Positions 50,205 to 59,227 of a stretch of DNA of 64,000 bases are shown in pieces. This DNA comes from CAISIP01 sp038326025 (GTDB lineage Bacteria; Pseudomonadota; Gammaproteobacteria; Burkholderiales; Burkholderiaceae_C), in contig JBBQJP010000001.1 in assembly GCA_038326025.1 (NCBI GenBank), forward strand, positions 62,001 through 126,000. Reading direction: 5' to 3'. The position numbers and the translations under genes are program-made. A model generated the notes under the pieces. It had not been told where the DNA came from and did not search any database. It saw only the letters and a program-made list of their open reading frames with translations. Numbering within the stretch: position 1 is the stretch's first letter; each line of letters begins with the position of its first letter.

Positions 50205-50990
50205 TCAGACGGCGCCGCCGGGCAGACTACGCTGGCGCACTGCCTCGTACAAACAGACGCCGCTGGCCACCGACACATTCAGGCTCTCAACCGCACCGCG
50301 CATCGGAATCTGCACCAACTCGTCGCAGGTCTTCATCGTCAACTGGCGCATGCCCGCGCCTTCAGCGCCCAGCACCAACGCAATCGGTCGGCGCAGATCG
50401 GTCTGGTAGACGGTTTTCTCGGCGGTGTCGCTGGTACCGACGACATGGATCGCACGCTCCTTGAGCTCGCCGAGCGTACGCGCCAGGTTCGTGACCATGA
50501 AATATGGCACGGTCTCGGCAGCGCCACTGGCGACCTTGGCCACCGTCGCATTGATGCCGGCCGCATGGTCCTTGGGCGCGATCACCGCATGCGCCCCCGC
50601 CCCGTCAGCCACGCGCAGACAGGCTCCCAGATTGTGCGGATCGGTGACGCCGTCGAGCACCAGCAGCAGCGGCGCCACCCGCTGCGTTAGCGGCAAGGCT
50701 TCCTGCGCCGCCTCGAGATCCTCGAGCAACTGGTCCAGCGAGTGGATCTTGGGCAGCGCCTTGACCCGTGCCACGACGCCCTGATGGGCATGATTGCCGC
50801 TCAAACGCGCCAGCTGCATGCCATCGGACTCCAGCAGACGCACGCCGGCATCCCGCGCACGCTCCAGAAACTGGCGCAGCCGCGCATCGCGCCGGCTGGC
50901 ATCGAAGTGCACCTCGATCACCGATGTGGGCGCAGTGCGCATGCGCACGCCGATCGCGTGGAATCCGAAAAGAACTTGAGAACTTGCCAT
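50205..50990 (-). CDS. rlmB: 23S rRNA (guanosine-2'-O)-methyltransferase
   Basis: A 261-residue SPOUT methyltransferase, RlmB, which methylates G2251 in the P-loop of 23S rRNA using S-adenosylmethionine. N-terminal substrate-binding domain (MASSQVLFGFHAIGVRM), then the knotted SPOUT domain: LDGVTDPHNLGACLRVADGAG, LVLGAEGAGM and IPMRGAVESLNVSVA. Length and motifs agree with E. coli RlmB. The gene is read alone, convergent with the chromate transporter genes. Confidence 0.92.
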   Translation of the reverse strand: MASSQVLFGFHAIGVRMRTAPTSVIEVHFDASRRDARLRQFLERARDAGVRLLESDGMQLARLSGNHAHQGVVARVKALPKIHSLDQLLEDLEAAQEALPLTQRVAPLLLVLDGVTDPHNLGACLRVADGAGAHAVIAPKDHAAGINATVAKVASGAAETVPYFMVTNLARTLGELKERAIHVVGTSDTAEKTVYQTDLRRPIALVLGAEGAGMRQLTMKTCDELVQIPMRGAVESLNVSVASGVCLYEAVRQRSLPGGAV

Positions 50991-51028
50991 GGCGCGATTA
51001 TCCGCCGCCGGCGCACCGGCTTTGCCGC

Positions 51029-51721
51029 TCAGTCGGCAGATTCGACGATTCGCCCGGCTTCGATGGTGATGCGGCGCTGGCAGCGCTCGGCTATGGCGCG
51101 ATCGTGGGTCACCAGCACCAGCGTGGTGCCCAGTTCGGCATTGAGCGCGAACATCAGCTCCATGATGGTTTCACCCGTGGCGAAATCCAGGCTGCCGGTG
51201 GGCTCATCGGCCAGCAACACGGCTGGCTGCACCACGAATGCGCGCGCCAACGCAACCCGCTGCTGCTCGCCACCACTCAGGACCTTGGGATAATGGCCCA
51301 GTCGCTCCGACAAGCCGACCCGCGCCAGCATCTCGCCAGCCGTCTGGCGCGCGTTCTTCGCGCCGCTGAGTTCGAGTGGCAACATGACGTTTTCCAGCGC
51401 CGTCAAGTTGCCCATCAATTGGAAACTCTGGAACACAAAACCCACCTGCTGGCCGCGCAGCGCGGCCCGGGCGTCTTCGTCGATGGCGAACAGGTCCTGG
51501 CCTGCCAGATACACGGTACCGCGGGTCGGCGTGTCCAGGCCTGCGATGATGGACAACAAGGTACTCTTGCCGGACCCGGAGGCACCCACGATGGCGGCGG
51601 TCTCCCTCGGTGCGAGGGAGAAATCGATATCGCGCAAAATGTCGAGTGTGCCGGTGGAATCGGTGACGGACTTGAATACGTGTTGTACAGCGATGATGCT
51701 GTCAGCGGGAGAGCTTGGCAT
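51029..51721 (-). CDS. LolD/YbbA-type ABC transporter ATP-binding protein
   Basis: A 230-residue ABC ATPase. Walker A GASGSGKSTLLS, Q-loop FQSFQLMGNLTALENVMLPL, signature LSGGEQQRVALARA, Walker B VLLADEPTGSLD and H-loop LVTHD. The LTALENVMLP wording puts it with the LolD/MacB/YbbA group, which works with FtsX-like permeases. In E. coli ybbA lies beside tesA and the permease ybbP. Here the esterase is divergent, but no permease gene is seen, so the partner is elsewhere or absent. Confidence 0.9.
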   Translation of the reverse strand: MPSSPADSIIAVQHVFKSVTDSTGTLDILRDIDFSLAPRETAAIVGASGSGKSTLLSIIAGLDTPTRGTVYLAGQDLFAIDEDARAALRGQQVGFVFQSFQLMGNLTALENVMLPLELSGAKNARQTAGEMLARVGLSERLGHYPKVLSGGEQQRVALARAFVVQPAVLLADEPTGSLDFATGETIMELMFALNAELGTTLVLVTHDRAIAERCQRRITIEAGRIVESAD

Positions 51722-51730
51722 GAAAGGTGG

Positions 51731-52417
51731 ATGGTTTTGATTCGAAGAGACTTTATCGCGACGGCCGCGATCGCCGGATTTTTGGGGTTATACGGCACGG
51801 CGGTGTCCGCCCAGTCTGCACCGGCTAGGCCTTCGCATGGTAAGGCCAAAGGTCCGAAGGGCACGACGATCGTCGTGCTTGGTGACTCGCTGAGTGCCGA
51901 ATACGGATTGCGCCGCGGTACCGGATGGGTTGCCCTGCTGCAGCAAAAGCTCGCACAGGAGTCGATCGCAGCCAAGGTCGTCAATGCCAGCATCAGTGGC
52001 GATACCACCTCTGGCGGTCGTGCGCGACTGGGCGCCGTGTTGGCGCAGCACCACCCGAGTCATCTGATCATCGAACTGGGCGGCAACGACGCCTTGCGCG
52101 GCTTGTCATTGAAGGCCACCAAGGACAACCTCGACCAGATGACCCGCGAAGCCCAGAGCGCGGGCGCCAAGGTGGTGCTGGTCGGCATGCAGGTGCCGCC
52201 GAACTATGGCACCGCGTACAGCGACGAGTTCGCCGGGCTGTTTGCGCAGGTCGCCACTGCGAACAACGCCACTCTGGTACCGTTTCTGCTCAAGGGAGTG
52301 GCCGATGGCGACGACCCGACCCGATTGTTCCAGAGCGACCGCATCCACCCGACCGCGCAGGCCCATCCGATCATGCTGGACAACGTGTGGCCACCCTTGC
52401 GGAAGTTGTTGCCGTGA
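51731..52417 (+). CDS. Arylesterase / TesA-like GDSL lipase
   Basis: A 228-residue periplasmic SGNH hydrolase related to E. coli TesA. Signal peptide (IRRDFIATAAIAGFLGLYG, cleavage near AQS), block I VVLGDSLSAEYGL with the catalytic Ser, block III ELGGNDALRG, and block V DRIHPTAQAH with Asp and His. It hydrolyses short acyl esters. Nine bases separate it from the divergent ABC ATPase, as in many proteobacteria. The stop overlaps the GTG of mnmH (GTGA). ATG 51731 has AAAGG upstream. Confidence 0.88.
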   Translation: MVLIRRDFIATAAIAGFLGLYGTAVSAQSAPARPSHGKAKGPKGTTIVVLGDSLSAEYGLRRGTGWVALLQQKLAQESIAAKVVNASISGDTTSGGRARLGAVLAQHHPSHLIIELGGNDALRGLSLKATKDNLDQMTREAQSAGAKVVLVGMQVPPNYGTAYSDEFAGLFAQVATANNATLVPFLLKGVADGDDPTRLFQSDRIHPTAQAHPIMLDNVWPPLRKLLP

Positions 52418-53469
52418 GCCTTACGCCGGAGGACGCCAGCAGCGTGCTGCAGCAACTGGGTACATTCGATGCCGTCATCGACGCCCGCAGCGAGGACGAG
52501 TTCGCGTTGGACCACCTGCCAGGCGCCGTCAACTGGCCGACGCTGGACAACCAGCAGCGCCACGACGTAGGCTGGCGATACAAGCAGGTCAACCCGTTCG
52601 AGGCACGCAAGATGGGCGCGGCGATTGCGGCGCGCAACATTGCCGCACATATCGAACGCGACGTGATGGATAAGCCCCGTACCTGGCGACCGCTGGTGTA
52701 TTGCTGGCGCGGCGGCCAGCGCAGCGGTTCGCTGTCGTTGGTGCTCAGCCAGATTGGCTTCAAGGTCAGCATCATCGACGGCGGATACAAGGCGTTCCGC
52801 ACGGCGATCGTGGCCGACACGGCACGTTTGGCCGCAACGTTCGAATACCGTGTCGTCTGCGGCACTACCGGGTCAGGCAAGACGCGGCTATTGCATGCCC
52901 TTGGCCGTGCCGGTGCGCAGGTGCTGGACCTGGAGGATATTGCCAATCACCGCAGTTCGGTACTCGGCGCCATTCCGGGCCTGGCGCAACCCTCGCAGAA
53001 GGCATTTGACACCCAGGTGTGGGATCGGCTGCGCCAGTTTGATCCGGCGCAACCGGTATTCGTCGAAAGCGAAAGCAAAAAGGTCGGCAATGTCGCGGTG
53101 CCGGTGCCGCTGATGGACGCCATGCGTTTGCACGGAAGTTGCCTGAACCTGGCGTTGCCGGACACCGAACGGGTGGCATTGCTGATGGAGGACTACGACT
53201 ACTTTGTGCGAAATACTGACGCGTTCTGCAGTCGGCTCGATGCGCTCACCGAAATTCGCGGCAAGCAGGTGGTGCAGGGCTGGAAAACCATGGTGCAGTC
53301 CGGTGACATCGCTTCGGTGGTGCAGCAGTTGCTGACAGAGCACTACGATCCGGTCTACCTGCAATCGATGCAGCGCAATTTCAAACGGTATGGTACGGCG
53401 CTGACGTTGGCGCCCGAAAATCGCAGCCAGGCGTCAATGGACGTACTGGCCGCATCGCTGCTCAGTTAA
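52414..53469 (+). CDS. mnmH: tRNA 2-selenouridine synthase
   Basis: A 351-residue enzyme with a rhodanese domain (residues 1-130, active Cys in VYCWRGGQRSG) and a P-loop domain (VCGTTGSGKTRLL), the layout of MnmH/SelU. It replaces 2-thiouridine by 2-selenouridine in the wobble base of tRNA for Lys, Glu and Gln, through a geranylated intermediate, using selenophosphate from SelD (not in this window). The start is GTG 52414, overlapping the esterase stop, so the two are translated together, an unusual pairing. A hairpin follows. Confidence 0.9.
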   Translation: MSLTPEDASSVLQQLGTFDAVIDARSEDEFALDHLPGAVNWPTLDNQQRHDVGWRYKQVNPFEARKMGAAIAARNIAAHIERDVMDKPRTWRPLVYCWRGGQRSGSLSLVLSQIGFKVSIIDGGYKAFRTAIVADTARLAATFEYRVVCGTTGSGKTRLLHALGRAGAQVLDLEDIANHRSSVLGAIPGLAQPSQKAFDTQVWDRLRQFDPAQPVFVESESKKVGNVAVPVPLMDAMRLHGSCLNLALPDTERVALLMEDYDYFVRNTDAFCSRLDALTEIRGKQVVQGWKTMVQSGDIASVVQQLLTEHYDPVYLQSMQRNFKRYGTALTLAPENRSQASMDVLAASLLS

Positions 53470-53480
53470 ACCAACACCTA

Positions 53481-53497
53481 GCAGGCGTTGCGCCTGC
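53481..53497. terminator. Bidirectional hairpin between mnmH and the small convergent gene
   Basis: A perfect 7-bp stem, GCAGGCG / CGCCTGC, with loop TTG lies in the short gap between two genes that end facing each other. There is no T-run in the forward direction, so it is only a probable terminator. Confidence 0.4.
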
Positions 53498-53504
53498 CAG
53501 ACAT

Positions 53505-53690
53505 TCAATTCTCGCCTGGATTACCCGGGCCCGGATTCCCCGATGGGTCACCGCCGCCCGTTGGCGGTTGCTCGTAGTCTGGTCCACCGCTTTGTTTGCG
53601 ATAGGCCTTTTCCTTGAGCTTGTCTTCCTTCTTGCGTTTTTTCGCAAGTTCTTTCTGCCGCTTCTCGTATCCGTAATTGGGGGTTGCCAA
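53505..53690 (-). CDS. Small basic and glycine/proline-rich protein
   Basis: A 61-residue protein. The first half is very rich in Lys and Glu (EKRQKELAKKRKKEDKLKEK), the second half in Gly, Pro and Asn (GGGDPSGNPGPGNPGEN). Related small proteins are common in Burkholderiales with no known function, and the basic helix suggests RNA or DNA contact. It is convergent with mnmH. Confidence 0.65.
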   Translation of the reverse strand: MATPNYGYEKRQKELAKKRKKEDKLKEKAYRKQSGGPDYEQPPTGGGDPSGNPGPGNPGEN

Positions 53691-53768
53691 GTTGTTCCTT
53701 CCGATTGATGGTGCCCACTTTAACAGTTCAGGCAGCGTAGATCAAAAAATGCACAGGCCTGTGCGCCC

Positions 53769-54608
53769 TCACGCTATCGCGTTTGGTGAAGCGGCGGCGT
53801 CATCGGGCAACCACAACACCGAACCGCGGTAAGCATGCCAACTGGCATGGCCGAGCCATGGACCCACAATCACCAGGCCCAACCCCCACGGCAACAGCGC
53901 TGCGGCCACCAGAAGTGAAATCAGCAGCCCCCACAAAACCAGAACTCCGGTGTTCTCATATACCACCTGAATGCTGGTGATGGCAGCCGAAATTGCGTCA
54001 GTGTCGCGGTCCAGGATCATCGGGATGGAAACCACGGCAATGGCATACACCAGCACGGCAAAGAAGCCACCCACCAACAGATAGACCGCGACAAACTCCC
54101 AGTTCTGGGGATTGAAAACAGCCTGGATCACACCGGTGGTGGACGGCATGCCGGTGTCGAAAAACACCGCGAACACGACCAGCGACGCCCGGCCCCAGAT
54201 CAGTTCGAGCACCACAAGCACCAGCACGAGCAGACCGACGCTGCGAAGCCGGGTATCCCAGCAGGTCAGGGACGAGGCCAGATCGGGTACGAGGCCGGCT
54301 TCGCGCCGCCGGCTCACTTCATACAAGCCCATGGCCATGAACGGGCCCACCAGCAGGCACCCCGAGGCGATGGACATGACATATTCGGGCTTGCTGCGAA
54401 ACACCAGTGCCAGTACCACGGCCATGACCCAGAAGCACAGTCCGTAGAAAAGCGCGATACCCGCATGGGCGCGCATGTCGCGCCAGCCCGAACCGAGCCA
54501 GCCAAACGGCGCACCCCAGGCCAGCGGCACGATCTGGCGTTGTGGCCCTTCGGGTGGCGGAGGAAAGTACGGGTCGGTTGCGGGAGAGGGTTCGTTTGCC
54601 GGAGCCAT
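53769..54608 (-). CDS. DUF2189 membrane protein
   Basis: A 279-residue integral membrane protein with a disordered Pro-rich N-terminus (about 35 residues) and about six to seven helices. WGAPFGWLGSGWRDMRAH, GCLLVGPFMAMGLYEVSRR and LPWGLGLVIVGPWLGHASWHAYR are typical of the DUF2189 family. Function is unknown; members are often linked with cytochrome oxidase assembly regions in other bacteria, but not here. It is transcribed with metC behind it (53 bases apart). Confidence 0.85.
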   Translation of the reverse strand: MAPANEPSPATDPYFPPPPEGPQRQIVPLAWGAPFGWLGSGWRDMRAHAGIALFYGLCFWVMAVVLALVFRSKPEYVMSIASGCLLVGPFMAMGLYEVSRRREAGLVPDLASSLTCWDTRLRSVGLLVLVLVVLELIWGRASLVVFAVFFDTGMPSTTGVIQAVFNPQNWEFVAVYLLVGGFFAVLVYAIAVVSIPMILDRDTDAISAAITSIQVVYENTGVLVLWGLLISLLVAAALLPWGLGLVIVGPWLGHASWHAYRGSVLWLPDDAAASPNAIA

Positions 54609-54661
54609 AGGTCCCAGCTTATCGCGTCCGGCGCTCGCAGGCCATAGCGGAAAACACCAAC

Positions 54662-55870
54662 TCAGTGCAACGCAGTCTGCAAGGCCTGCTCGAGGTCGGC
54701 CTGCAGGTCGGCCACGTCTTCCAGGCCGATTGAGAAGCGAACAACAGTGCCAGGACGCAGGTAGTCGGGACGTTGGCTGCGTATATCCGACAAGGCGTAA
54801 GGCACCACCAGACTCATCGGTCCGCCCCAGCTGTAGCCCAGCTTGAACAGGCGCAATGCGTCGCAGAACGCATCAACCCTGGCCAATTCATGCTCAGGCC
54901 CGAAGATCACGCTGAACAGCCCCGCTGCACCACCGGGCCCCTGCTTGCACAAGCCGCGCCAGAAGGCGTGGCCGGGTGAATCCGGCAAGCAAGGATGCAG
55001 TACCTGTGCAAATTCGGAGCGGCCGCTGGCCCATTGCGCCAGTGTGCGGGTGGCGGCATCGTGACTGGCGTAGCGCAGCGAGATGCTGGGCAGTGCGCGC
55101 AGAATGCTCTCGACATCGTTGCCGGACACACCCATGCCTATATGCCGACGCGTGGCGCGCAGCCGAAGATGCAGTTGCGGGTCGCGGGTGATGATGCTGC
55201 CCATGAGCACATCGCCACCACCGCTAGGATATTTGGTCAAGGCATGCACGGTAAGGTCGACGCCCAGCAACTCCCCGGAGCCGGCCAGCAGGTCGAACGG
55301 ATGGAACGCCAGGCCCGCCCCCCAGGTGTTGTCCAGCGCCGTCAACACCGAGCGGCTCTTGCACAGGCGCACCTGTTCGACCAGGTCGGGGAACTCCAGC
55401 GTCACCGATCCGGCGGCCTCGAGCCACACCAGCCGTGTGGCCGGGCTGATCTTGCCGGCCAGATCCTGCACATCCTGCGAATCGTAATAACGATGCGTGA
55501 TGCCCCATGCCTTCAATTCGTTCTCGGCCAGGGCCTTGTTCGGGCCATAGGCGTTGTCCGGAATCAACACCTCGTCGCCTGTTCGCAGCAGCGCCATCGA
55601 CACGGTCGAAATGGCAGCCAATCCGCTGGGCACCAGAAGGCATTGCAGACCGCCCTCTAGCGTACACAGGCGCTCTTCCAGCACGAAGGTGGTGGGCGTT
55701 CCGTGCAGACCATAGGTGTAGCCGGCCTTCTGCCGCCAGTTGACCGTGCGCAACGCCGCCACGTCGGGGAAGATGACCGTCGAGGCCTTGTGAACGGCCG
55801 GTTGCGGTGAGTCGAATCCGGCGGGTGGCCGGTAGGGGTGGTGAATCAGGTCGGTAGATATGTCGGACAT
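54662..55870 (-). CDS. metC: Cystathionine beta-lyase
   Basis: A 402-residue PLP enzyme of the Cys/Met metabolism family. The Lys that binds PLP is in VHALTKYPSGGGDVLMGS, with a Tyr-containing AGYTYGLHGTPT and PSGLAAISTVSMALL for the cofactor phosphate. The GGGD after the Lys and the SWGGPMSLV end fit the MetC group rather than MetB or MetZ. It converts cystathionine to homocysteine. The phosphoribosyltransferase gene lies just upstream (15 bases). Confidence 0.85.
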   Translation of the reverse strand: MSDISTDLIHHPYRPPAGFDSPQPAVHKASTVIFPDVAALRTVNWRQKAGYTYGLHGTPTTFVLEERLCTLEGGLQCLLVPSGLAAISTVSMALLRTGDEVLIPDNAYGPNKALAENELKAWGITHRYYDSQDVQDLAGKISPATRLVWLEAAGSVTLEFPDLVEQVRLCKSRSVLTALDNTWGAGLAFHPFDLLAGSGELLGVDLTVHALTKYPSGGGDVLMGSIITRDPQLHLRLRATRRHIGMGVSGNDVESILRALPSISLRYASHDAATRTLAQWASGRSEFAQVLHPCLPDSPGHAFWRGLCKQGPGGAAGLFSVIFGPEHELARVDAFCDALRLFKLGYSWGGPMSLVVPYALSDIRSQRPDYLRPGTVVRFSIGLEDVADLQADLEQALQTALH

Positions 55871-55885
55871 GGCAAACGGCGCGGA

Positions 55886-56410
55886 TCAGACGCTCCACTT
55901 TTCGATCAGTTGTTCGGCCCGCATGGAGTCGTAACCTTCGAACGGCTGGTGGATCCAGGGATTGGTAGGCAAAAACTCTACCGAATAATCCGCGGCAAAC
56001 GTCGACACGGCCTTGGTCCATATCACCGCACTGCGCATTTCAGTGATGGGCTTGTAGTCGCTGCGCAACTGGTCGATCACCACCTTGAGCGTCTTGCCGG
56101 TGTCGGCCAGATCGTCCACCAGCAAGACCTTGCCGGCGATCTCGCCTTTGGGCGTCGTGATGTAGCGCGCAATATCCAGTACACCTTGCTGGGTGCCAGC
56201 CTCGGCCCTATAGGAACTGGTGGACATGATGGCCAGCGGCTTGTCGAAGATGCGCGACAGGATGTCGCCAGGTCGCATGCCGCCTCGCGCCAGGCAAAGA
56301 ATCGTGTCGAACTTCCACCCCGACTGGTGAATCTTGATCGCGAGTTTCTCGATCAGGTTGTGGTATTCGTCATAACTGACGTACAGGTGCTTGCCGTCTT
56401 CGGTCAACAT
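55886..56410 (-). CDS. Purine phosphoribosyltransferase
   Basis: A 174-residue type I phosphoribosyltransferase. The PRPP loop is KVLLVDDLADTGKTL, the pyrophosphate loop ILCLARGGMRPGD. It matches the hypoxanthine/xanthine phosphoribosyltransferase-like proteins next to purA in betaproteobacteria, so it probably salvages hypoxanthine or guanine. A gene name is not assigned since hpt and gpt cannot be told apart here. It precedes metC and follows purA, all on the reverse strand, likely one operon. Confidence 0.85.
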   Translation of the reverse strand: MLTEDGKHLYVSYDEYHNLIEKLAIKIHQSGWKFDTILCLARGGMRPGDILSRIFDKPLAIMSTSSYRAEAGTQQGVLDIARYITTPKGEIAGKVLLVDDLADTGKTLKVVIDQLRSDYKPITEMRSAVIWTKAVSTFAADYSVEFLPTNPWIHQPFEGYDSMRAEQLIEKWSV

Positions 56411-56437
56411 GGTCTTGTTCCTTCAGGGCCCTGGGCT

Positions 56438-57814
56438 TCAATCCGCCAGGTAGGGGTGGCGCATCATGATGGTGTGATCGCGATCCGGGCTGGTCGAGAC
56501 CATGTGAATCGGCACACCGGTCACATGCTCGATGCGCTGCAGGTACAGACGCGCCGCAATCGGCAATGCATCGTAGCGCGTGACCCCGACCGTGCTTTCG
56601 CTCCAGCCTTGCATCACTTCATAGATCGGCTTGCAGCGGGCAATTTCCTCGGCCCCCATGGGCAGGATATCGATGATCTCACCGTCGAGCTCATAACCTG
56701 TGCACAGGCTCAAGGTCTCCAGTCCATCGAGCACGTCAAGCTTGGTCACGCACAAGCCGGACAGGCCATTGACCTGCGCCGAACGCTTGAGCAAGGCTGC
56801 ATCGAACCAGCCACAGCGGCGCGAACGGCCGGTGGTCACGCCCTTTTCAGCCCCGACCGTGCTCAGGTGGTAACCAGGGGTGCCGGGCTTCTCCCACTCC
56901 AGTTCGGTGGGGAACGGACCGCCACCGACACGTGTGCAATACGCCTTGGTGATGCCCAGCACGTAATGCAGCAAGCCGGGGCCCACGCCCGAACCGGCAG
57001 CCGCATTGCCGGCCACGCAGTTGCTCGATGTCACAAACGGATAGGTACCGTGGTCGACGTCAAGAAGGGTTCCTTGTGCGCCTTCGAATAGCAGATTTGC
57101 GCCTTTGGCATGCGCCTCGTTCAGTTCACGCGAGACGTCGGCGACCATCGGCAGCAGCAGCTTTGCATGGCCCATCGCTTCATCGAACACTGGCTGAAAC
57201 AACACCTTGCCATCCGCCATGTAGGGCTTGAGACCCACGTCGAACTCGAACCGGCCGGAGCCCAGATAAGTTGTCAGCACATGGTTATGCAGGTCCAGCA
57301 GGACACGCAACTTTTCGGCGAAACGGTCCGGATATTTCAGATCTTGCACGCGCAGGGCACGGCGGGCAATCTTGTCCTCGTAGGCCGGGCCGATTCCGCG
57401 TCCGGTGGTGCCGATACGCGCACCACCGCCCTGCTCCCTGGCCGCCTCGCGCGCGACGTCGAGCGCCACATGGAACGGCAGGATCAGCGGGCAGGCCTCG
57501 CTGATGCGCAGGCGTGAGCGCACCTCGACACCGGCACGCTCCAGGCCTTCGATTTCCTCGAACAACTTGGCGGCCGACAGCACCACACCATTGCCGATAT
57601 AACACTTGACTCCCGCACGCATGATGCCGCTGGGAATCAGGTGCAAGGCGGTCTTGACGCCATTGATGACCAGCGTGTGCCCGGCATTGTGGCCGCCTTG
57701 AAAGCGCACTACACCCTGGGCACTTTCGGTCAGCCAGTCCACCAGTTTGCCCTTACCCTCGTCGCCCCACTGGGTACCTACGACGACGACGTTACGTCCT
57801 GTGCTTGCTTTCAT
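56438..57814 (-). CDS. purA: Adenylosuccinate synthetase
   Basis: A 458-residue PurA, which joins IMP and aspartate with GTP in AMP synthesis. Signature VVGTQWGDEGKGKLVDWLTE, QGGHNAGHTLV, GTTGRGIGPAYEDK and the C-terminal GVPIHMVSTSPDRDHTIMM. Length and motifs match the family. It lies downstream of hisZ with a 12-base gap, so the two share a transcript, in the standard Burkholderiales order. Confidence 0.95.
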   Translation of the reverse strand: MKASTGRNVVVVGTQWGDEGKGKLVDWLTESAQGVVRFQGGHNAGHTLVINGVKTALHLIPSGIMRAGVKCYIGNGVVLSAAKLFEEIEGLERAGVEVRSRLRISEACPLILPFHVALDVAREAAREQGGGARIGTTGRGIGPAYEDKIARRALRVQDLKYPDRFAEKLRVLLDLHNHVLTTYLGSGRFEFDVGLKPYMADGKVLFQPVFDEAMGHAKLLLPMVADVSRELNEAHAKGANLLFEGAQGTLLDVDHGTYPFVTSSNCVAGNAAAGSGVGPGLLHYVLGITKAYCTRVGGGPFPTELEWEKPGTPGYHLSTVGAEKGVTTGRSRRCGWFDAALLKRSAQVNGLSGLCVTKLDVLDGLETLSLCTGYELDGEIIDILPMGAEEIARCKPIYEVMQGWSESTVGVTRYDALPIAARLYLQRIEHVTGVPIHMVSTSPDRDHTIMMRHPYLAD

Positions 57815-57826
57815 TTGGAACTGGCC

Positions 57827-58975
57827 TCAAATTGCTTTCACCACCCATTGCCCCGCAACCTGCAGCAGTTCGCGATCACACTGGAACTCATCGACTTCAC
57901 TTTCGTGCCCCGGCAATACGCAGACAACCGTCTCCCCTTGCCGGCGCAGCGCCGCGATGGCCTGGCGCACATCGGTGGCCTCGCTCCATGGCGCACGAAT
58001 CGCCGCATGCAAGGCGCGAGGCGAAACGGCAGCCACCAGGGCCTTGACATCCAGGCTGAATCCCACGGCCGGACGGTTACGTCCAAACGCTGCGCCAACC
58101 TCATCGTAACGGCCGCCCCGAACCAGCGCATCCACTGCACCGGGCGCGTAGATGGAAAAACGCGCGCCACTGTAATACGCGTAGCCTCGCAAATCGGCCA
58201 GGTCGAAACTCACCGGCACCGAGGGCAACTGGTCCGCCAGCCATTGCAGATTGTCCAGCGCCTGGCAAATCCCTGGCAGATCGGGAAGCAGCTTGCGCGC
58301 ACGTGTCAGCACCTGTGCATCGCCATACAGATCCAGCAGCGCCCTCAGTCCGTCCCGCGACGCAGCCGGGAAACCCGACGTGAGTCGGTGCAGCACGCTG
58401 CTGTCCTTGCTGGCCAACGCCTGGTGGATCTCATCCTGTGTGGACGCATCGGATGACATGTCCTGGAGCAGAGCATCGACTATGCGCACATCGGCGAGAT
58501 CGACAATCGGCGCATGTACCCGGGCCGCCGCCAGGCAATCGAGTGCCAGCAGCAACACTTCAAGGTCCGCCTCGGGACCCGAATGGCCGTAAATTTCACC
58601 GCCGAACTGCAATGGTTCACGCGTTGCGTGGGGTTTGTCGGGTCGGGTATGGAGCACCGGTCCGCAGTAACACAGCCGCGTCACACCGGACCGATTGAGT
58701 AGATGCGCATCGATGCGGGCCACTTGAATGGTGCTGTCGGCACGCAAGCCCAGCATGCGGCCGGACAACTGGTCAACGAGTTTGAAGGTTTGCAGGTCGA
58801 GCGCCTTGCCGGTGCCCGTCAGCAACGACTCCAGGTGCTCGAGCAGCGGAGGCATGACCAGCTCATACCCGTAGCGGCGTGCCGTATCGAGCAGGTCTCT
58901 CCTGAGCTCTTCGATATGGCGCGCCTCGGACGGCAGGACATCGGCAATATGATCCGGCAGGACCCAGGCGGACAT
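57827..58975 (-). CDS. hisZ: ATP phosphoribosyltransferase regulatory subunit
   Basis: A 382-residue HisZ, a histidyl-tRNA synthetase-like protein without aminoacylation that forms a complex with the short HisG for histidine synthesis. It has RRYGYELVMPPLLEHLESLL, LGLRADSTIQVARI and AYYSGARFSIYAPGAVDALVRG. HisG is not in the window. The gene lies between the DUF2065 and purA genes. Confidence 0.95.
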   Translation of the reverse strand: MSAWVLPDHIADVLPSEARHIEELRRDLLDTARRYGYELVMPPLLEHLESLLTGTGKALDLQTFKLVDQLSGRMLGLRADSTIQVARIDAHLLNRSGVTRLCYCGPVLHTRPDKPHATREPLQFGGEIYGHSGPEADLEVLLLALDCLAAARVHAPIVDLADVRIVDALLQDMSSDASTQDEIHQALASKDSSVLHRLTSGFPAASRDGLRALLDLYGDAQVLTRARKLLPDLPGICQALDNLQWLADQLPSVPVSFDLADLRGYAYYSGARFSIYAPGAVDALVRGGRYDEVGAAFGRNRPAVGFSLDVKALVAAVSPRALHAAIRAPWSEATDVRQAIAALRRQGETVVCVLPGHESEVDEFQCDRELLQVAGQWVVKAI

Positions 58976-59032
58976 GGAATATCGAAGGCTGTTAAAACAG
59001 CGATTCTACCGGCTCGAAACAGCGCAACCGGC

Positions 59033-59224
59033 TTAGGCCAGCAGCCAGACCATCAAGAGACCGGCCAGAATGCTGCACAGGCCGAAGAAGCGGATCTGGC
59101 CATCGTGAAGTTCCAGCAGTTGCTGGAACATGCGCTTCCAGCCACCCGGCGATATGAAGGGGAAAAGCCCCTCCAGGATCAGCACCAGTGCCAAGGCCAG
59201 CCAGAACGTGTCACCGGTTTCCAA
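59033..59224 (-). CDS. DUF2065 small membrane protein
   Basis: A 63-residue membrane protein with two hydrophobic helices (FWLALALVLILEGLFPFI, FGLCSILAGLLMVWLL) joined by SPGGWKRMFQQLLELHDG, the DUF2065/YjeT pattern. It is always near hflC in this order. The start is TTG 59224, three bases after the hflC stop; no ATG fits. Its function is unknown. Confidence 0.8.
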   Translation of the reverse strand: METGDTFWLALALVLILEGLFPFISPGGWKRMFQQLLELHDGQIRFFGLCSILAGLLMVWLLA

Positions 59225-59227
59225 GGT

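Noticed and set aside
50768..52417. A 549-codon forward frame covering the ABC ATPase and the esterase
   Set aside because: Its first 320 codons read the antisense of rlmB and the ABC ATPase. Only the end from 51731 has signal peptide and GDSL motifs, so the true gene starts there.
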